A stretch of 28,047 nt of DNA, taken from positions 1 to 28,047 of the forward strand of contig CAZTFS010000015.1 of NCBI GenBank assembly GCA_964613045.1, written 5' to 3'. The translations under genes were made by a program, and so were the position numbers. How positions within the stretch are numbered: the first letter of the stretch is position 1; each line of letters starts with the position of its first letter. The notes under the pieces were generated by a model. It was not told where the DNA came from. It searched no databases and saw only the letters and a program-made list of their open reading frames with translations. Of this stretch, positions 8,121 to 15,228 are shown piece after piece. Source of the DNA: UBA1081 sp964613045. Its GTDB lineage: Bacteria; Bacillota; Clostridia; Oscillospirales; Acutalibacteraceae.

Positions 8121-8758
8121 TCAACACGGTTATATTTGACCTGGACGGAACGCTGCTGAACACCCTTGAAGACTTAGCAGACAGCGTAAATCACATTATG
8201 AGTCTTCACGGCTTTCCCGAAAGGACGATCGACGAAATAAGAAGCTTTATCGGCAACGGTATACCGACTCTCATACGCCGCAGTGTACCGTCGGGCACAA
8301 GCGAAGACATTGCAAGAGTCTGCACCGCCGAAATGAAGGAATATTACAAAGCTCATGCAAGAATAAAGACCGTTCCCTACGAGGGAGTCAAGGAGCTTCT
8401 CACCGAGCTTAAAAACAGAGGCATCCGTACCGCAGTTGTAACAAACAAGGCTGAGCCTGCGGCAAAAATACTCTGTGATGATATCTTCGGAGACGTTTTT
8501 TCCGCTGTTATCGGTGACAACGGTATCGACAGGTTAAAGCCTGCTCCCGACAACGTGTTAAGAGCAGTAAAGCTTCTCAACGCACGGAAAGAAGAGATAC
8601 TTTATGTGGGGGATTCCGACGTTGACATGAAGACTGCACGCAATTCAAATCTTACAAGCGTTGGTGTCACATGGGGCTTCAGAGATGCGGCTGTGCTTCT
8701 CGGAAGCGGTGCGAAACACATAATCAACGAGCCCCTTGACCTGCTTAAGCTTCTGTAA
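8117..8758 (+). CDS. HAD-family phosphatase, phosphoglycolate phosphatase-like
   Basis: Cytoplasmic HAD-superfamily hydrolase of 213 aa. Motif I FDLDGTLLNT carries the nucleophile Asp8 and Asp10. Motif II is VVTNKA, motif III lysine lies in LKPAPDNVL, and motif IV is YVGDSDVDMKTAR. The helical cap between motifs I and II is the Gph/PpaX type, suggesting phosphoglycolate or pyrophosphate as substrate, but substrate cannot be read from sequence. It starts within the uvrC stop codon, so the pair is co-transcribed. Confidence 0.85.
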   Translation: MINTVIFDLDGTLLNTLEDLADSVNHIMSLHGFPERTIDEIRSFIGNGIPTLIRRSVPSGTSEDIARVCTAEMKEYYKAHARIKTVPYEGVKELLTELKNRGIRTAVVTNKAEPAAKILCDDIFGDVFSAVIGDNGIDRLKPAPDNVLRAVKLLNARKEEILYVGDSDVDMKTARNSNLTSVGVTWGFRDAAVLLGSGAKHIINEPLDLLKLL

Positions 8759-8792
8759 AAAGCAAATAAATTATAAATTTTTGTATTTACTA

Positions 8793-8822
8793 TTGACAAA
8801 ATCCTATCTAAAATGCGATAAT
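8793..8822 (+). promoter_or_regulatory. Promoter of the rsmD-coaD gene group
   Basis: Consensus TTGACA at 8793-8798, an 18-bp spacer and GATAAT at 8817-8822 with a preceding TGC (extended -10). rsmD starts 36 bases downstream of the -10 box. Confidence 0.75.
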
Positions 8823-8857
8823 GTATTAAGATATGTACTTAATATTCGGAGATCATT

Positions 8858-9406
8858 ATGAGAGTTATCACAGGAACTGCCAAGGGCAGAAGACTTACAA
8901 CACTTGAGGGTGAGGATATTCGTCCCACCTCGGATAAAGTAAAAGGTGCTGTTTTTAATTCCATTCAGTTTGATATTGAGGGCAGAGCCGTGCTTGATCT
9001 GTTTGCGGGCTCGGGAAGTCTCGGTATCGAAGCTCTCAGCAGAGGAGCAAAAAAAGCTGTATTCGTTGATCTGAGCCGTGATGCGGTCAGAGTTGTCAAC
9101 GAAAATCTCGAGCACTGCCGTTTAAAAGAAAACGCAACTGTTTTCAACGGCGACTCGCTGTCATATCTCAAAACAACACGTGAAAAGTTCGATATCGTTT
9201 TTATCGATCCGCCATACAACAAGCAGCTTACTCAGAAAGCTCTTTCTCTCGTTACTAAAATTCTCAATGACGGCGGTATAATCGTGTGCGAAACTGCATC
9301 GGATGAGGAATTGCCCGAGAGCATCGGCAATTACACCGTGGCAAAATCCGACAGGTATTCAAAAACGAAGCTTACTATCTACCGTTACAACGACAGCGAA
9401 GAATGA
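8858..9406 (+). CDS. rsmD: 16S rRNA (guanine966-N2)-methyltransferase RsmD
   Basis: S-adenosylmethionine-dependent enzyme that methylates G966 of 16S rRNA; 182 aa. The family N-terminus MRVITGTAKGRRL and RPTSDKVKGAVFNSI are clear. Motif I is DLFAGSGSLGIEAL (47-60) and the catalytic motif is DPPY (117-120). It is the first gene of a group with coaD, a pairing widely conserved in Firmicutes. Its stop lies 14 bases before the chosen coaD start. Confidence 0.94.
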   Translation: MRVITGTAKGRRLTTLEGEDIRPTSDKVKGAVFNSIQFDIEGRAVLDLFAGSGSLGIEALSRGAKKAVFVDLSRDAVRVVNENLEHCRLKENATVFNGDSLSYLKTTREKFDIVFIDPPYNKQLTQKALSLVTKILNDGGIIVCETASDEELPESIGNYTVAKSDRYSKTKLTIYRYNDSEE

Positions 9407-9420
9407 AAGGAAGTCTTTCT

Positions 9421-9915
9421 ATGAGCAGGATAGCTGTTTACCCGGGAAGCTTCGACCCGATCACAAACGGACATCTTGATATAATCAGACGTGCTGCAAA
9501 AATGTTTGATAAGGTCATCGTGCTCGTTTCCTACAACCAGAAAAAAATGGGCGGTACTTTCCCTGTCAGCGAACGTGTAAATTTTATAAAACGTTGCGTT
9601 TCCGATATTCCCAACGTACAGGTCGATTCATATACGGGTCTTCTTGCAGACTATGTAAGGATCGTGGGTGCATCGGCGATCGTCAAAGGTCTCAGAGCTG
9701 TTTCCGACTTTGAAGATGAGTTCCAGCAGGCACTTATCAACAGGCAGTTAGCCCCGGAGGTAGATACGGTCTTTCTGGTCACAAGCCTTGAATACATGTA
9801 CCTCAGCTCCAGTGCAGTAAAGGAAATTTGCAGTCTCGGCGGCGAGATAACAGACTTTGTTCCCGCTGAAATTGCTAAGGATATAATAAGAAAATTACCC
9901 GGTAACAATAAATAA
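9421..9915 (+). CDS. coaD: Phosphopantetheine adenylyltransferase CoaD
   Basis: Fourth step of coenzyme A synthesis: 4'-phosphopantetheine plus ATP gives dephospho-CoA. It has 164 aa. The nucleotidyltransferase motif T-N-G-H ends at His18 within YPGSFDPITNGHLD, and the C-terminal YMYLSSSAVKEI segment corresponds to the ISSTxxR region. I start it at ATG 9421, with AAAGGAAG 8 bases upstream; an in-frame ATG at 9403 overlapping the rsmD stop is less well placed. The next enzyme of the pathway, CoaE, is encoded in this window as part of a fusion (23017-24642). Confidence 0.94.
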   Translation: MSRIAVYPGSFDPITNGHLDIIRRAAKMFDKVIVLVSYNQKKMGGTFPVSERVNFIKRCVSDIPNVQVDSYTGLLADYVRIVGASAIVKGLRAVSDFEDEFQQALINRQLAPEVDTVFLVTSLEYMYLSSSAVKEICSLGGEITDFVPAEIAKDIIRKLPGNNK

Positions 9916-9933
9916 CCTCAGGGAGGAAAAATC

Positions 9934-10494
9934 ATGAATTACGAAGAAATTATTGAAAAAATTGAAGACATACTTGAAGAAGGAAAACCCTCTTTCGGCG
10001 GCGGCGGAAAGATCAAGATCGACGGCGACGCTATCCATGAATGTCTCAAAGAGCTCAGTTCTTCTATCCCCACGGAAATAATCCAGGCAAGAAAGATCGT
10101 TGCAGAGAGAAGAGAGATCCTTCAGGCTGCTCAGGAAACTGCAAGCAAGATCGTCAGCGATGCTCAGGCTAAGGCTGAAGAGATGACTCAGGAGCATGAG
10201 ATCACAAGAGCTGCAAAGGATGCTGCTGTCAAGATCCTCAACGAATCTCAGGCTGAAGCTAACGATATCCTCGACAAGGCTAATGCTGATGCCGAGTCCC
10301 GTGAAAACAGTGCAAAGAAATGGGCATACGAAATGCGTACAAATGCAGGTGAAGTTGCAATACGCATCATGAGCGAATGTGACCAGTACTTAACAAGAGA
10401 TATCGAGCATTATACAAAGAGTCAGGAAAATGTCAGACTTGCACTTTCAAGACTTGAAGATATGATGGTCAAGCTCCCCGAAGATCAGGAATAA
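9934..10494 (+). CDS. Coiled-coil protein next to coaD, function unknown
   Basis: 186 aa, almost entirely charged and helical, with no signal peptide or membrane segment. Residues 1-25 are acidic, a Gly-rich stretch (FGGGGKIKIDGD) follows, and from about 40 a long Ala/Glu/Lys-rich coiled coil runs to about 120, with a less regular helical end. This composition is often annotated as ATPase subunit E/H-like or DivIVA-like. I see no ATPase motif and regard those labels as reflecting coiled-coil composition only. It follows coaD by 18 bases with a good GGGAGG site, so it is co-transcribed. Confidence 0.7.
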   Translation: MNYEEIIEKIEDILEEGKPSFGGGGKIKIDGDAIHECLKELSSSIPTEIIQARKIVAERREILQAAQETASKIVSDAQAKAEEMTQEHEITRAAKDAAVKILNESQAEANDILDKANADAESRENSAKKWAYEMRTNAGEVAIRIMSECDQYLTRDIEHYTKSQENVRLALSRLEDMMVKLPEDQE

Positions 10495-10507
10495 GTAATT
10501 AAATTTA

Positions 10508-10550
10508 AGCACCTTGCATATTTATTTTATGAATATTTATGCGAGGTGTT
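10508..10550 (+). promoter_or_regulatory. Hairpin covering the ribosome binding site of the next gene
   Basis: Bases 10508-10520 pair with 10538-10550 as a 13-bp stem including a few G-U pairs, around a 17-base AT-rich loop. The right arm contains GAGGTG (10543-10548), the Shine-Dalgarno for the ATG at 10554. There is no proper T tract after the stem, so it looks more like a translational control element than a terminator, though a weak terminator cannot be excluded. Confidence 0.5.
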
Positions 10551-10553
10551 CTT

Positions 10554-11033
10554 ATGTTTATATTATCTCTCAAATCATTTAAAGGCAAATTGGCTCTTCT
10601 CGTGGCAGTAATTGTTGCGGCGGCAGTGGTTCTGACCGTAATATCGAAAAACGAGCCGAGCCACGAAGACTCTGCACCGGCGGACATAACGCTGGATTTT
10701 TCCGCTTCAACGAACGAAGAAAGAATGCACTTTATTTCCCAGACGGGCTACACCGTCGAGTCTGATCCGGTCAGTGTCAGTGAGATTCAGATTCCCGACA
10801 ATTTTGACGAAGTATATACTCAGTATAACGAATTGCAGAAAAATGACGGCTTTGATCTGAGCTCATACAAGGGCTGTACCGTGAAAAAATGGACTTATCT
10901 TGTCACAAATTACCCCGATCACGAAAATTCAGATGATGTACGGCTTACTCTCTTAGTTTACAAAGACAAAGTCATCGGCGGCGATGTGTGTTCGGTAGAG
11001 CTGGACGGTTTTATGCACGGGCTTTTTAATTGA
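10554..11033 (+). CDS. Small membrane-anchored protein, DUF4830-like
   Basis: 159 aa. One N-terminal hydrophobic segment (about residues 13-29, LALLVAVIVAAAVVLTV) follows a basic start, so the remaining ~125 residues are probably outside the cell. The soluble part has the pattern GYTVESDPVSVSEIQIP, then DEVYTQYNELQKNDGFDLSSYKG, then a beta-rich end. From memory this resembles the DUF4830 family found in Clostridia, but I am not certain. Function is unknown. ATG 10554 is chosen because GAGGTG lies 5 bases upstream; the in-frame ATG at 10539 lies within the hairpin stem and has no site. Confidence 0.65.
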   Translation: MFILSLKSFKGKLALLVAVIVAAAVVLTVISKNEPSHEDSAPADITLDFSASTNEERMHFISQTGYTVESDPVSVSEIQIPDNFDEVYTQYNELQKNDGFDLSSYKGCTVKKWTYLVTNYPDHENSDDVRLTLLVYKDKVIGGDVCSVELDGFMHGLFN

Positions 11034-11073
11034 GTGAAAAAACGCAAAGTGCAAAGTGTAAAAGGATCAGATT

Positions 11074-11787
11074 ATGAAAAAAGAAAGATTAGATAAAATT
11101 ATTTCATCTCAGAGCATGATGACACGGTCTGATGCTTCAAGGCTGATTAAAGGCGGATGTGTAAAAATCAACGGTGTAACAGTTAAAAACACATCCTTCA
11201 AGACCGATCCGTCGTCAGATGTTATTGAGATAAATTCGGAAAGATTTATTTACAAAAAACATATTTACATCATGATGAACAAGCCCTCGGGGGTGGTAAG
11301 TGCAAGCCGTGATCCGAAAGAGAAAACGGTTGTCGATCTTGTACCCGAAGAAATGAGACGTCCCGATATGTTCCCTGCAGGCAGGCTGGATAAGGACACA
11401 ACGGGCTTTGTTCTGATAACCGACGACGGTGAGTTCGCACACAATATACTGTCGCCAAAGCACCACATCGAAAAGACCTATTTAGCCGAAACGGACGAAA
11501 TAATAGAAGAGCAATATCTTGAAAACATCCGAAACGGAATGACGAGCGGTAAGGACACCTTTATGCCCGCACAGATCGAGCTGACAGAAAACAGCAAAAG
11601 CATTGTTTACAGGATCATTCTCAAAGAGGGCAAATATCACGAAATAAAGAGGATGATAGGTGCAAGCAATGCTCAGTTATTGGCTCTCAGACGTATAAAA
11701 ATGGGAAAGTTGCGGCTCGATGAGCAACTTTCCCCCGGCGAATGCCGTGAGATGGGCGAAGAAGAAATAAAATTGATATACGGTTGA
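11074..11787 (+). CDS. rsuA: 16S rRNA pseudouridine synthase, RsuA family
   Basis: Converts a uridine in 16S rRNA to pseudouridine (U516 in the E. coli enzyme). It has 237 aa. An S4 RNA-binding domain occupies about 1-55 (ERLDKIISSQ; SRLIKGGCVKINGV). The catalytic motif is AGRLDKDTTGFVLITDDGEFAH with the nucleophile Asp106, and the C-terminal GKYHEIKRMIGA motif is typical of RsuA/RluB/E/F. The exact target among family members is inferred from length and similarity. An AAAGGATC-like site precedes the ATG. The 3' part carries a strong hairpin (see 11703). Confidence 0.88.
   Translation: MKKERLDKIISSQSMMTRSDASRLIKGGCVKINGVTVKNTSFKTDPSSDVIEINSERFIYKKHIYIMMNKPSGVVSASRDPKEKTVVDLVPEEMRRPDMFPAGRLDKDTTGFVLITDDGEFAHNILSPKHHIEKTYLAETDEIIEEQYLENIRNGMTSGKDTFMPAQIELTENSKSIVYRIILKEGKYHEIKRMIGASNAQLLALRRIKMGKLRLDEQLSPGECREMGEEEIKLIYG
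11703..11734 (+). other. Perfect 11-bp inverted repeat inside the rsuA-like gene
   Basis: GGGAAAGTTGC at 11703-11713 is followed, ten bases later, by its exact complement GCAACTTTCCC at 11724-11734. It lies about 55 bases before the stop codon and has no T tract after it. It would form a stable mRNA hairpin. Confidence 0.55.
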
Positions 11788-11929
11788 TTTTTTATTCGTT
11801 AAAATATACAACTGTCAATTTGACAAAAACATACCTTTAAATATTGGGCAAAATTAATAGATTATTTTTCATTTTTAGAATAAAACACTGTTTTTTCTTT
11901 ATTTTTTCTGATTTTTTTATCAATAAGTC

Positions 11930-11957
11930 TTGCAATAAGCTGAAAAATGTGTACAAT
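11930..11957 (+). promoter_or_regulatory. Probable promoter of the PucR-type regulator
   Basis: TTGCAA at 11930-11935 and TACAAT at 11952-11957 are separated by 16 bp; the gene starts about 90 bases downstream. The rest of 11788-12047 is AT-rich, with a small TGTCA-att-TGACA palindrome at 11813-11825. I saw no clear terminator for the upstream rsuA-like gene. Confidence 0.55.
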
Positions 11958-12047
11958 GTATAGTAAGGCAATAGTGATATTGCATAAAACATTGTTTGGA
12001 CAGGTTCATTTAAAACAGAAAGAAAGAAAATACAGGAGGATATTTAT

Positions 12048-13136
12048 ATGTCAAACAGATTATTCCAGGGTGTTATTCATCAGATGAAAGATTCCGTTGA
12101 CCGTGCTATCGGCGTTATTGACGAAACGGGAACAATTATTGCATGCAGTGAATTGGGCAGAATCGGTGAGGTTCTCGACTCCTCTGCAGGCGAAAAAGTC
12201 TTTTCAGATTCAGACATATCTGTTGTCAACGATATGTCATTCAAGAGCTTCGGCTCTCCCCTCCATCCCGAATACGCTATGTTTGTTGACGGTACTGATG
12301 AAAACTCCAGAAAATTTGTCGGCGTTCTTACTGTCGCAGTAAGCAATATCAAGCAGTATTATGACGAAAAGTACGACAGAGGCAACTTTATTAAAAATGT
12401 TATGCTGGACAATATCCTCCCCGGCGACATCAGCATAAAGGCAAGAGAACTCCATTTTAACAACGATACCACCCGTGCAGTTCTTCTTATCAGAATCACT
12501 GAGCCCGGCGAGGTATCCATTTTCGATGTGATACAGAATCTTTTCCCCGACAAAAATAAGGATTTTGTCGTAAATATCAACGAAACTGACATTGCTCTTG
12601 TAAAAGAAGTACGTGCAAACATCGAATCAAGAGATCTTGAGAAGCTTGCCCGTTCTATTGCCGACTCTCTCGGTGCTGAGTACTATACTCACACACTCGT
12701 CGGTATCGGTACGGCTGTTTCAAGCATTAAGGATCTTGCACGTTCATTCAAAGAGGCTCAGGTCGCTCTTGAAGTTGGAAAAGTTTTTGACACAGAAAAG
12801 ACTATCGTAAGCTACGAAAATCTCGGTATCGCAAGACTTATATATCAGCTTCCCACAACTCTTTGCGACATGTTCCTCAAGGAAGTTTTCAAGAGAGGCT
12901 CAATCGAGAGTCTTGACCACGAAACTCTTTTCACGATCCAGAAGTTCTTCGAGAACAATCTTAATGTTTCCGAAACATCGAGAAAGCTTTTTGTACACAG
13001 AAACACTCTTGTTTACAGACTTGAAAAGATCAGAAAGCTTACAGGTCTTGACCTTCGTGAATTTGATGACGCTATCGTTTTCAAAGTCGCACTTATGGTC
13101 AAAAAATATCTTGACGCCAACCCGGTGAAGTATTGA
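12048..13136 (+). CDS. PucR/CdaR-family transcriptional regulator
   Basis: Cytoplasmic DNA-binding regulator of 362 aa. The N-terminal third (AIGVIDETGTIIACSELGRIGE onward) resembles the sensory domain of sugar-diacid regulators. A middle GGDEF-like domain follows (GIGTAVSSIKDLARSFKEAQVALE). The C-terminal PucR-type helix-turn-helix (NNLNVSETSRKLFVHRNTL and on through RLEKIRKLTGLDL) ends the protein. Its ligand is unknown. It has its own promoter and an AGGAGG site and lies 45 bases upstream of ftsE, so it may be co-transcribed with the division genes or regulate them. No DNA target can be assigned from the window. Confidence 0.8.
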   Translation: MSNRLFQGVIHQMKDSVDRAIGVIDETGTIIACSELGRIGEVLDSSAGEKVFSDSDISVVNDMSFKSFGSPLHPEYAMFVDGTDENSRKFVGVLTVAVSNIKQYYDEKYDRGNFIKNVMLDNILPGDISIKARELHFNNDTTRAVLLIRITEPGEVSIFDVIQNLFPDKNKDFVVNINETDIALVKEVRANIESRDLEKLARSIADSLGAEYYTHTLVGIGTAVSSIKDLARSFKEAQVALEVGKVFDTEKTIVSYENLGIARLIYQLPTTLCDMFLKEVFKRGSIESLDHETLFTIQKFFENNLNVSETSRKLFVHRNTLVYRLEKIRKLTGLDLREFDDAIVFKVALMVKKYLDANPVKY

Positions 13137-13147
13137 TATACTTCACC
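13124..13147 (+). other. Perfect hairpin at the regulator/ftsE junction
   Basis: GGTGAAGTAT (13124-13133) pairs perfectly with ATACTTCACC (13138-13147) around a four-base loop holding most of the stop codon. No T tract follows, so full termination is unlikely. It may be a processing site, an attenuator or an mRNA 3' stabiliser separating the regulator from ftsE. Confidence 0.5.
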
Positions 13148-13181
13148 TTCAAGGTACGTCATTAATCAAGAGGGATAACTT

Positions 13182-14300
13182 ATGGTAGAATTCAAAGGAG
13201 TATCAAAGACCTATAACAAGGAATTTGAAGCTCTCAAAAATGTCAACCTCTCAATCAAAGAGGGCGAATTTGTATTCGTCGTAGGTGCTTCCGGTGCAGG
13301 TAAAAGCACATTTCTGAAGCTGATCATGAGAGAAGAAGTCCCGACTTCAGGCACAGTCAATATCAACGGTTTTGATCTAAATAAAATGAAAAAGCGTGAC
13401 ATTCCCTATTTCCGCCGCACTATGGGTATAGTCTTCCAGGATTTCAGACTTATTCCGGACATGCGTGTGTATGATAATGTCGCTTTTGCATTAAGAGTTA
13501 CGGGCACAAAGGAGCGAGAAGTCCGAAAGAGAGTAACCCATGCTCTCGGCATGGTCGGTCTTCTTTCAAAAACACATTCACTGCCGAAGGAGCTTTCCGG
13601 CGGTGAGCAGCAGCGTGTGGCGATCGCAAGAGCACTTGTGAATAACGCTGACCTTATTGTTGCGGACGAGCCTACGGGTAATATCGACCCTGCCATGTCC
13701 GTTGAGATAATGGATCTGCTCAACCACCTCAACAAAGCCAACGGCACCACCATCGTAATGGTTACTCATGCTCACGATCTTGTACGTCAGTACAATCACA
13801 GGATCGTTGTGCTTAAAGAGGGACAGATAATTGCAGACGGTTACGATAAAGAGAAGATACTTTCTCTTATCAATCCCGAAACACCGTCAACGGATGCAGG
13901 CTTCTACAACGCACCCAACGAGTTTGACGATGTGGAAAAATTCATATTCACTTACGGTCAGGATAACGCTCCCATTGAGGAGACTATTCCTGCAACTGAG
14001 GAAGAGGAGCTTCCCGAGCATGAGGAAGTAGTTCCCGTTTCTCAGGAGATCAGGGAGCTTGCAGAGGAAATAACGGCAGCACATGAAGAGTCTGCTGCGA
14101 CAGAGCAAAAAAAGACTCACGGCTCTTATTCCGTTGCCGATGATGCAGAAATAAATTCAATTCTTGCGGCTTTTGCGGCATCAACTGCTTCACGAAAAAA
14201 GAAACAGGAGCAAAAAGATGAGGATGCGGCAACAGAAGAATCACCTGCCGAGGCAGCAAGCACCGTATCAGACGACGGAGGTGACAGCGATGAGTCGTAA
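13182..14300 (+). CDS. ftsE: Cell division ATP-binding protein FtsE with long acidic tail
   Basis: ATPase partner of FtsX, which couples the division machinery to peptidoglycan hydrolysis. The ABC domain occupies about 1-228: Walker A GASGAGKS (35-42), FQDFRLI Q-loop, signature LSGGEQQRVAIARAL, Walker B LIVADEPTGNID and H-loop THAHD. FtsE is usually about 225-230 aa; this protein has 372. The extra ~140 residues are rich in Glu, Ala and Ser, look disordered, and include a short KKKQEQK stretch. The extension keeps the reading frame to an 11-base overlap with ftsX, so it is not a frameshift artefact by appearance. Confidence 0.92.
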   Translation: MVEFKGVSKTYNKEFEALKNVNLSIKEGEFVFVVGASGAGKSTFLKLIMREEVPTSGTVNINGFDLNKMKKRDIPYFRRTMGIVFQDFRLIPDMRVYDNVAFALRVTGTKEREVRKRVTHALGMVGLLSKTHSLPKELSGGEQQRVAIARALVNNADLIVADEPTGNIDPAMSVEIMDLLNHLNKANGTTIVMVTHAHDLVRQYNHRIVVLKEGQIIADGYDKEKILSLINPETPSTDAGFYNAPNEFDDVEKFIFTYGQDNAPIEETIPATEEEELPEHEEVVPVSQEIRELAEEITAAHEESAATEQKKTHGSYSVADDAEINSILAAFAASTASRKKKQEQKDEDAATEESPAEAASTVSDDGGDSDES

Positions 14301-15228
14301 AAACAAGTTCAACAAAGGCCGCTTTAATCTTCGTTATCTTACAAAAGAAGGCTTCCGCAACATCAGGGTTCACAAGCTCATGACAATAGCTTCTGTAACC
14401 GTCATGCTCTCCTGTATGATACTTATCGGCGGTGCGTACCTTCTCTATGCAAATATCCAGTCAGTTATTGACAAGGTCGGTGAGCAGAACGTTGTCATGG
14501 TATTCATTGAGGACGAAGCAACTCCCGAACAGGAGGATGCTCTGCAAGATCAGATACTCGGGCTTGATAACATCAGGGACTGCACGTATGTTTCCCGTGA
14601 TGAATCATTCAGCTCGGTAATGTATTCAATGGGAAGCTCTGCGGACATGCTCGACGGCATCGACAGCAGTATTCTGCCCAATGCGTACAAAGTCACTGTT
14701 GAAGATATGGAAGATTTTGATTCGACAGTTTCGTATATATCGGCATTTGAAAACGTACTTCATGTACGGGAAAACGGTGAGCTTGCCGCAAAAATAGCCA
14801 CTTTGCAGAATTCAGTCACTGTTATCAGCGTAACAGTGGTTATCATTCTCCTTATCGTATCGCTGTTCATTATTGCAAACACCGTAAGAATAACAATGTT
14901 CTCACGAAGCCTTGAAATAAGCATCATGAAGGCTGTCGGTGCAACAAACTGGTTTATCCGCTGGCCCTTCCTTGTTGAAGGTATTCTTATCGGTATAATT
15001 TCGGCTGTTGTTTCCTACGGATTCATTTTCGGACTGTATTACGCAGCAGAAAGAGTATTGTCGGAAATGTTCTCCATACTGGGCAACACTATAGTTCCCT
15101 TTAAGGACTGTGCGATCGGTCTGATCGTAACATTCCTTGTGACAGGTATTACTACCGGTGCGGCAGGTTCTCTCATGTCCTTGGGTAAATACCTCAAGGA
15201 GCACGGAAAGGTGGTTGCAAATGACTAA
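14290..15228 (+). CDS. ftsX: Cell division protein FtsX
   Basis: Integral membrane partner of FtsE, 312 aa. A cytoplasmic N-terminus is followed by one membrane helix (about 35-57), a large extracellular loop and three more helices. The conserved FtsX stretch TVRITMFSRSLEISIMKAVG follows helix 2. In related systems the extracellular loop binds the coiled coil of a hydrolase, consistent with the next gene. ATG 14290 is chosen because GGAGGTG (14277-14283) lies 6 bases upstream. It overlaps ftsE by 11 bases and the next gene by 8. Confidence 0.94.
   Translation: MSRKNKFNKGRFNLRYLTKEGFRNIRVHKLMTIASVTVMLSCMILIGGAYLLYANIQSVIDKVGEQNVVMVFIEDEATPEQEDALQDQILGLDNIRDCTYVSRDESFSSVMYSMGSSADMLDGIDSSILPNAYKVTVEDMEDFDSTVSYISAFENVLHVRENGELAAKIATLQNSVTVISVTVVIILLIVSLFIIANTVRITMFSRSLEISIMKAVGATNWFIRWPFLVEGILIGIISAVVSYGFIFGLYYAAERVLSEMFSILGNTIVPFKDCAIGLIVTFLVTGITTGAAGSLMSLGKYLKEHGKVVAND

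Noticed and set aside
10508..10550. Intrinsic terminator after the coiled-coil gene
   Set aside because: The stem is followed by a mixed sequence rather than a T tract and contains the next gene's ribosome binding site, so a regulatory hairpin is preferred.
11820..11843. TTGACA at 11820 as the promoter for the PucR-type regulator
   Set aside because: No -10 box lies at a suitable distance; the nearest TAAATA is only 12 bp away. The pair at 11930-11957 fits better.
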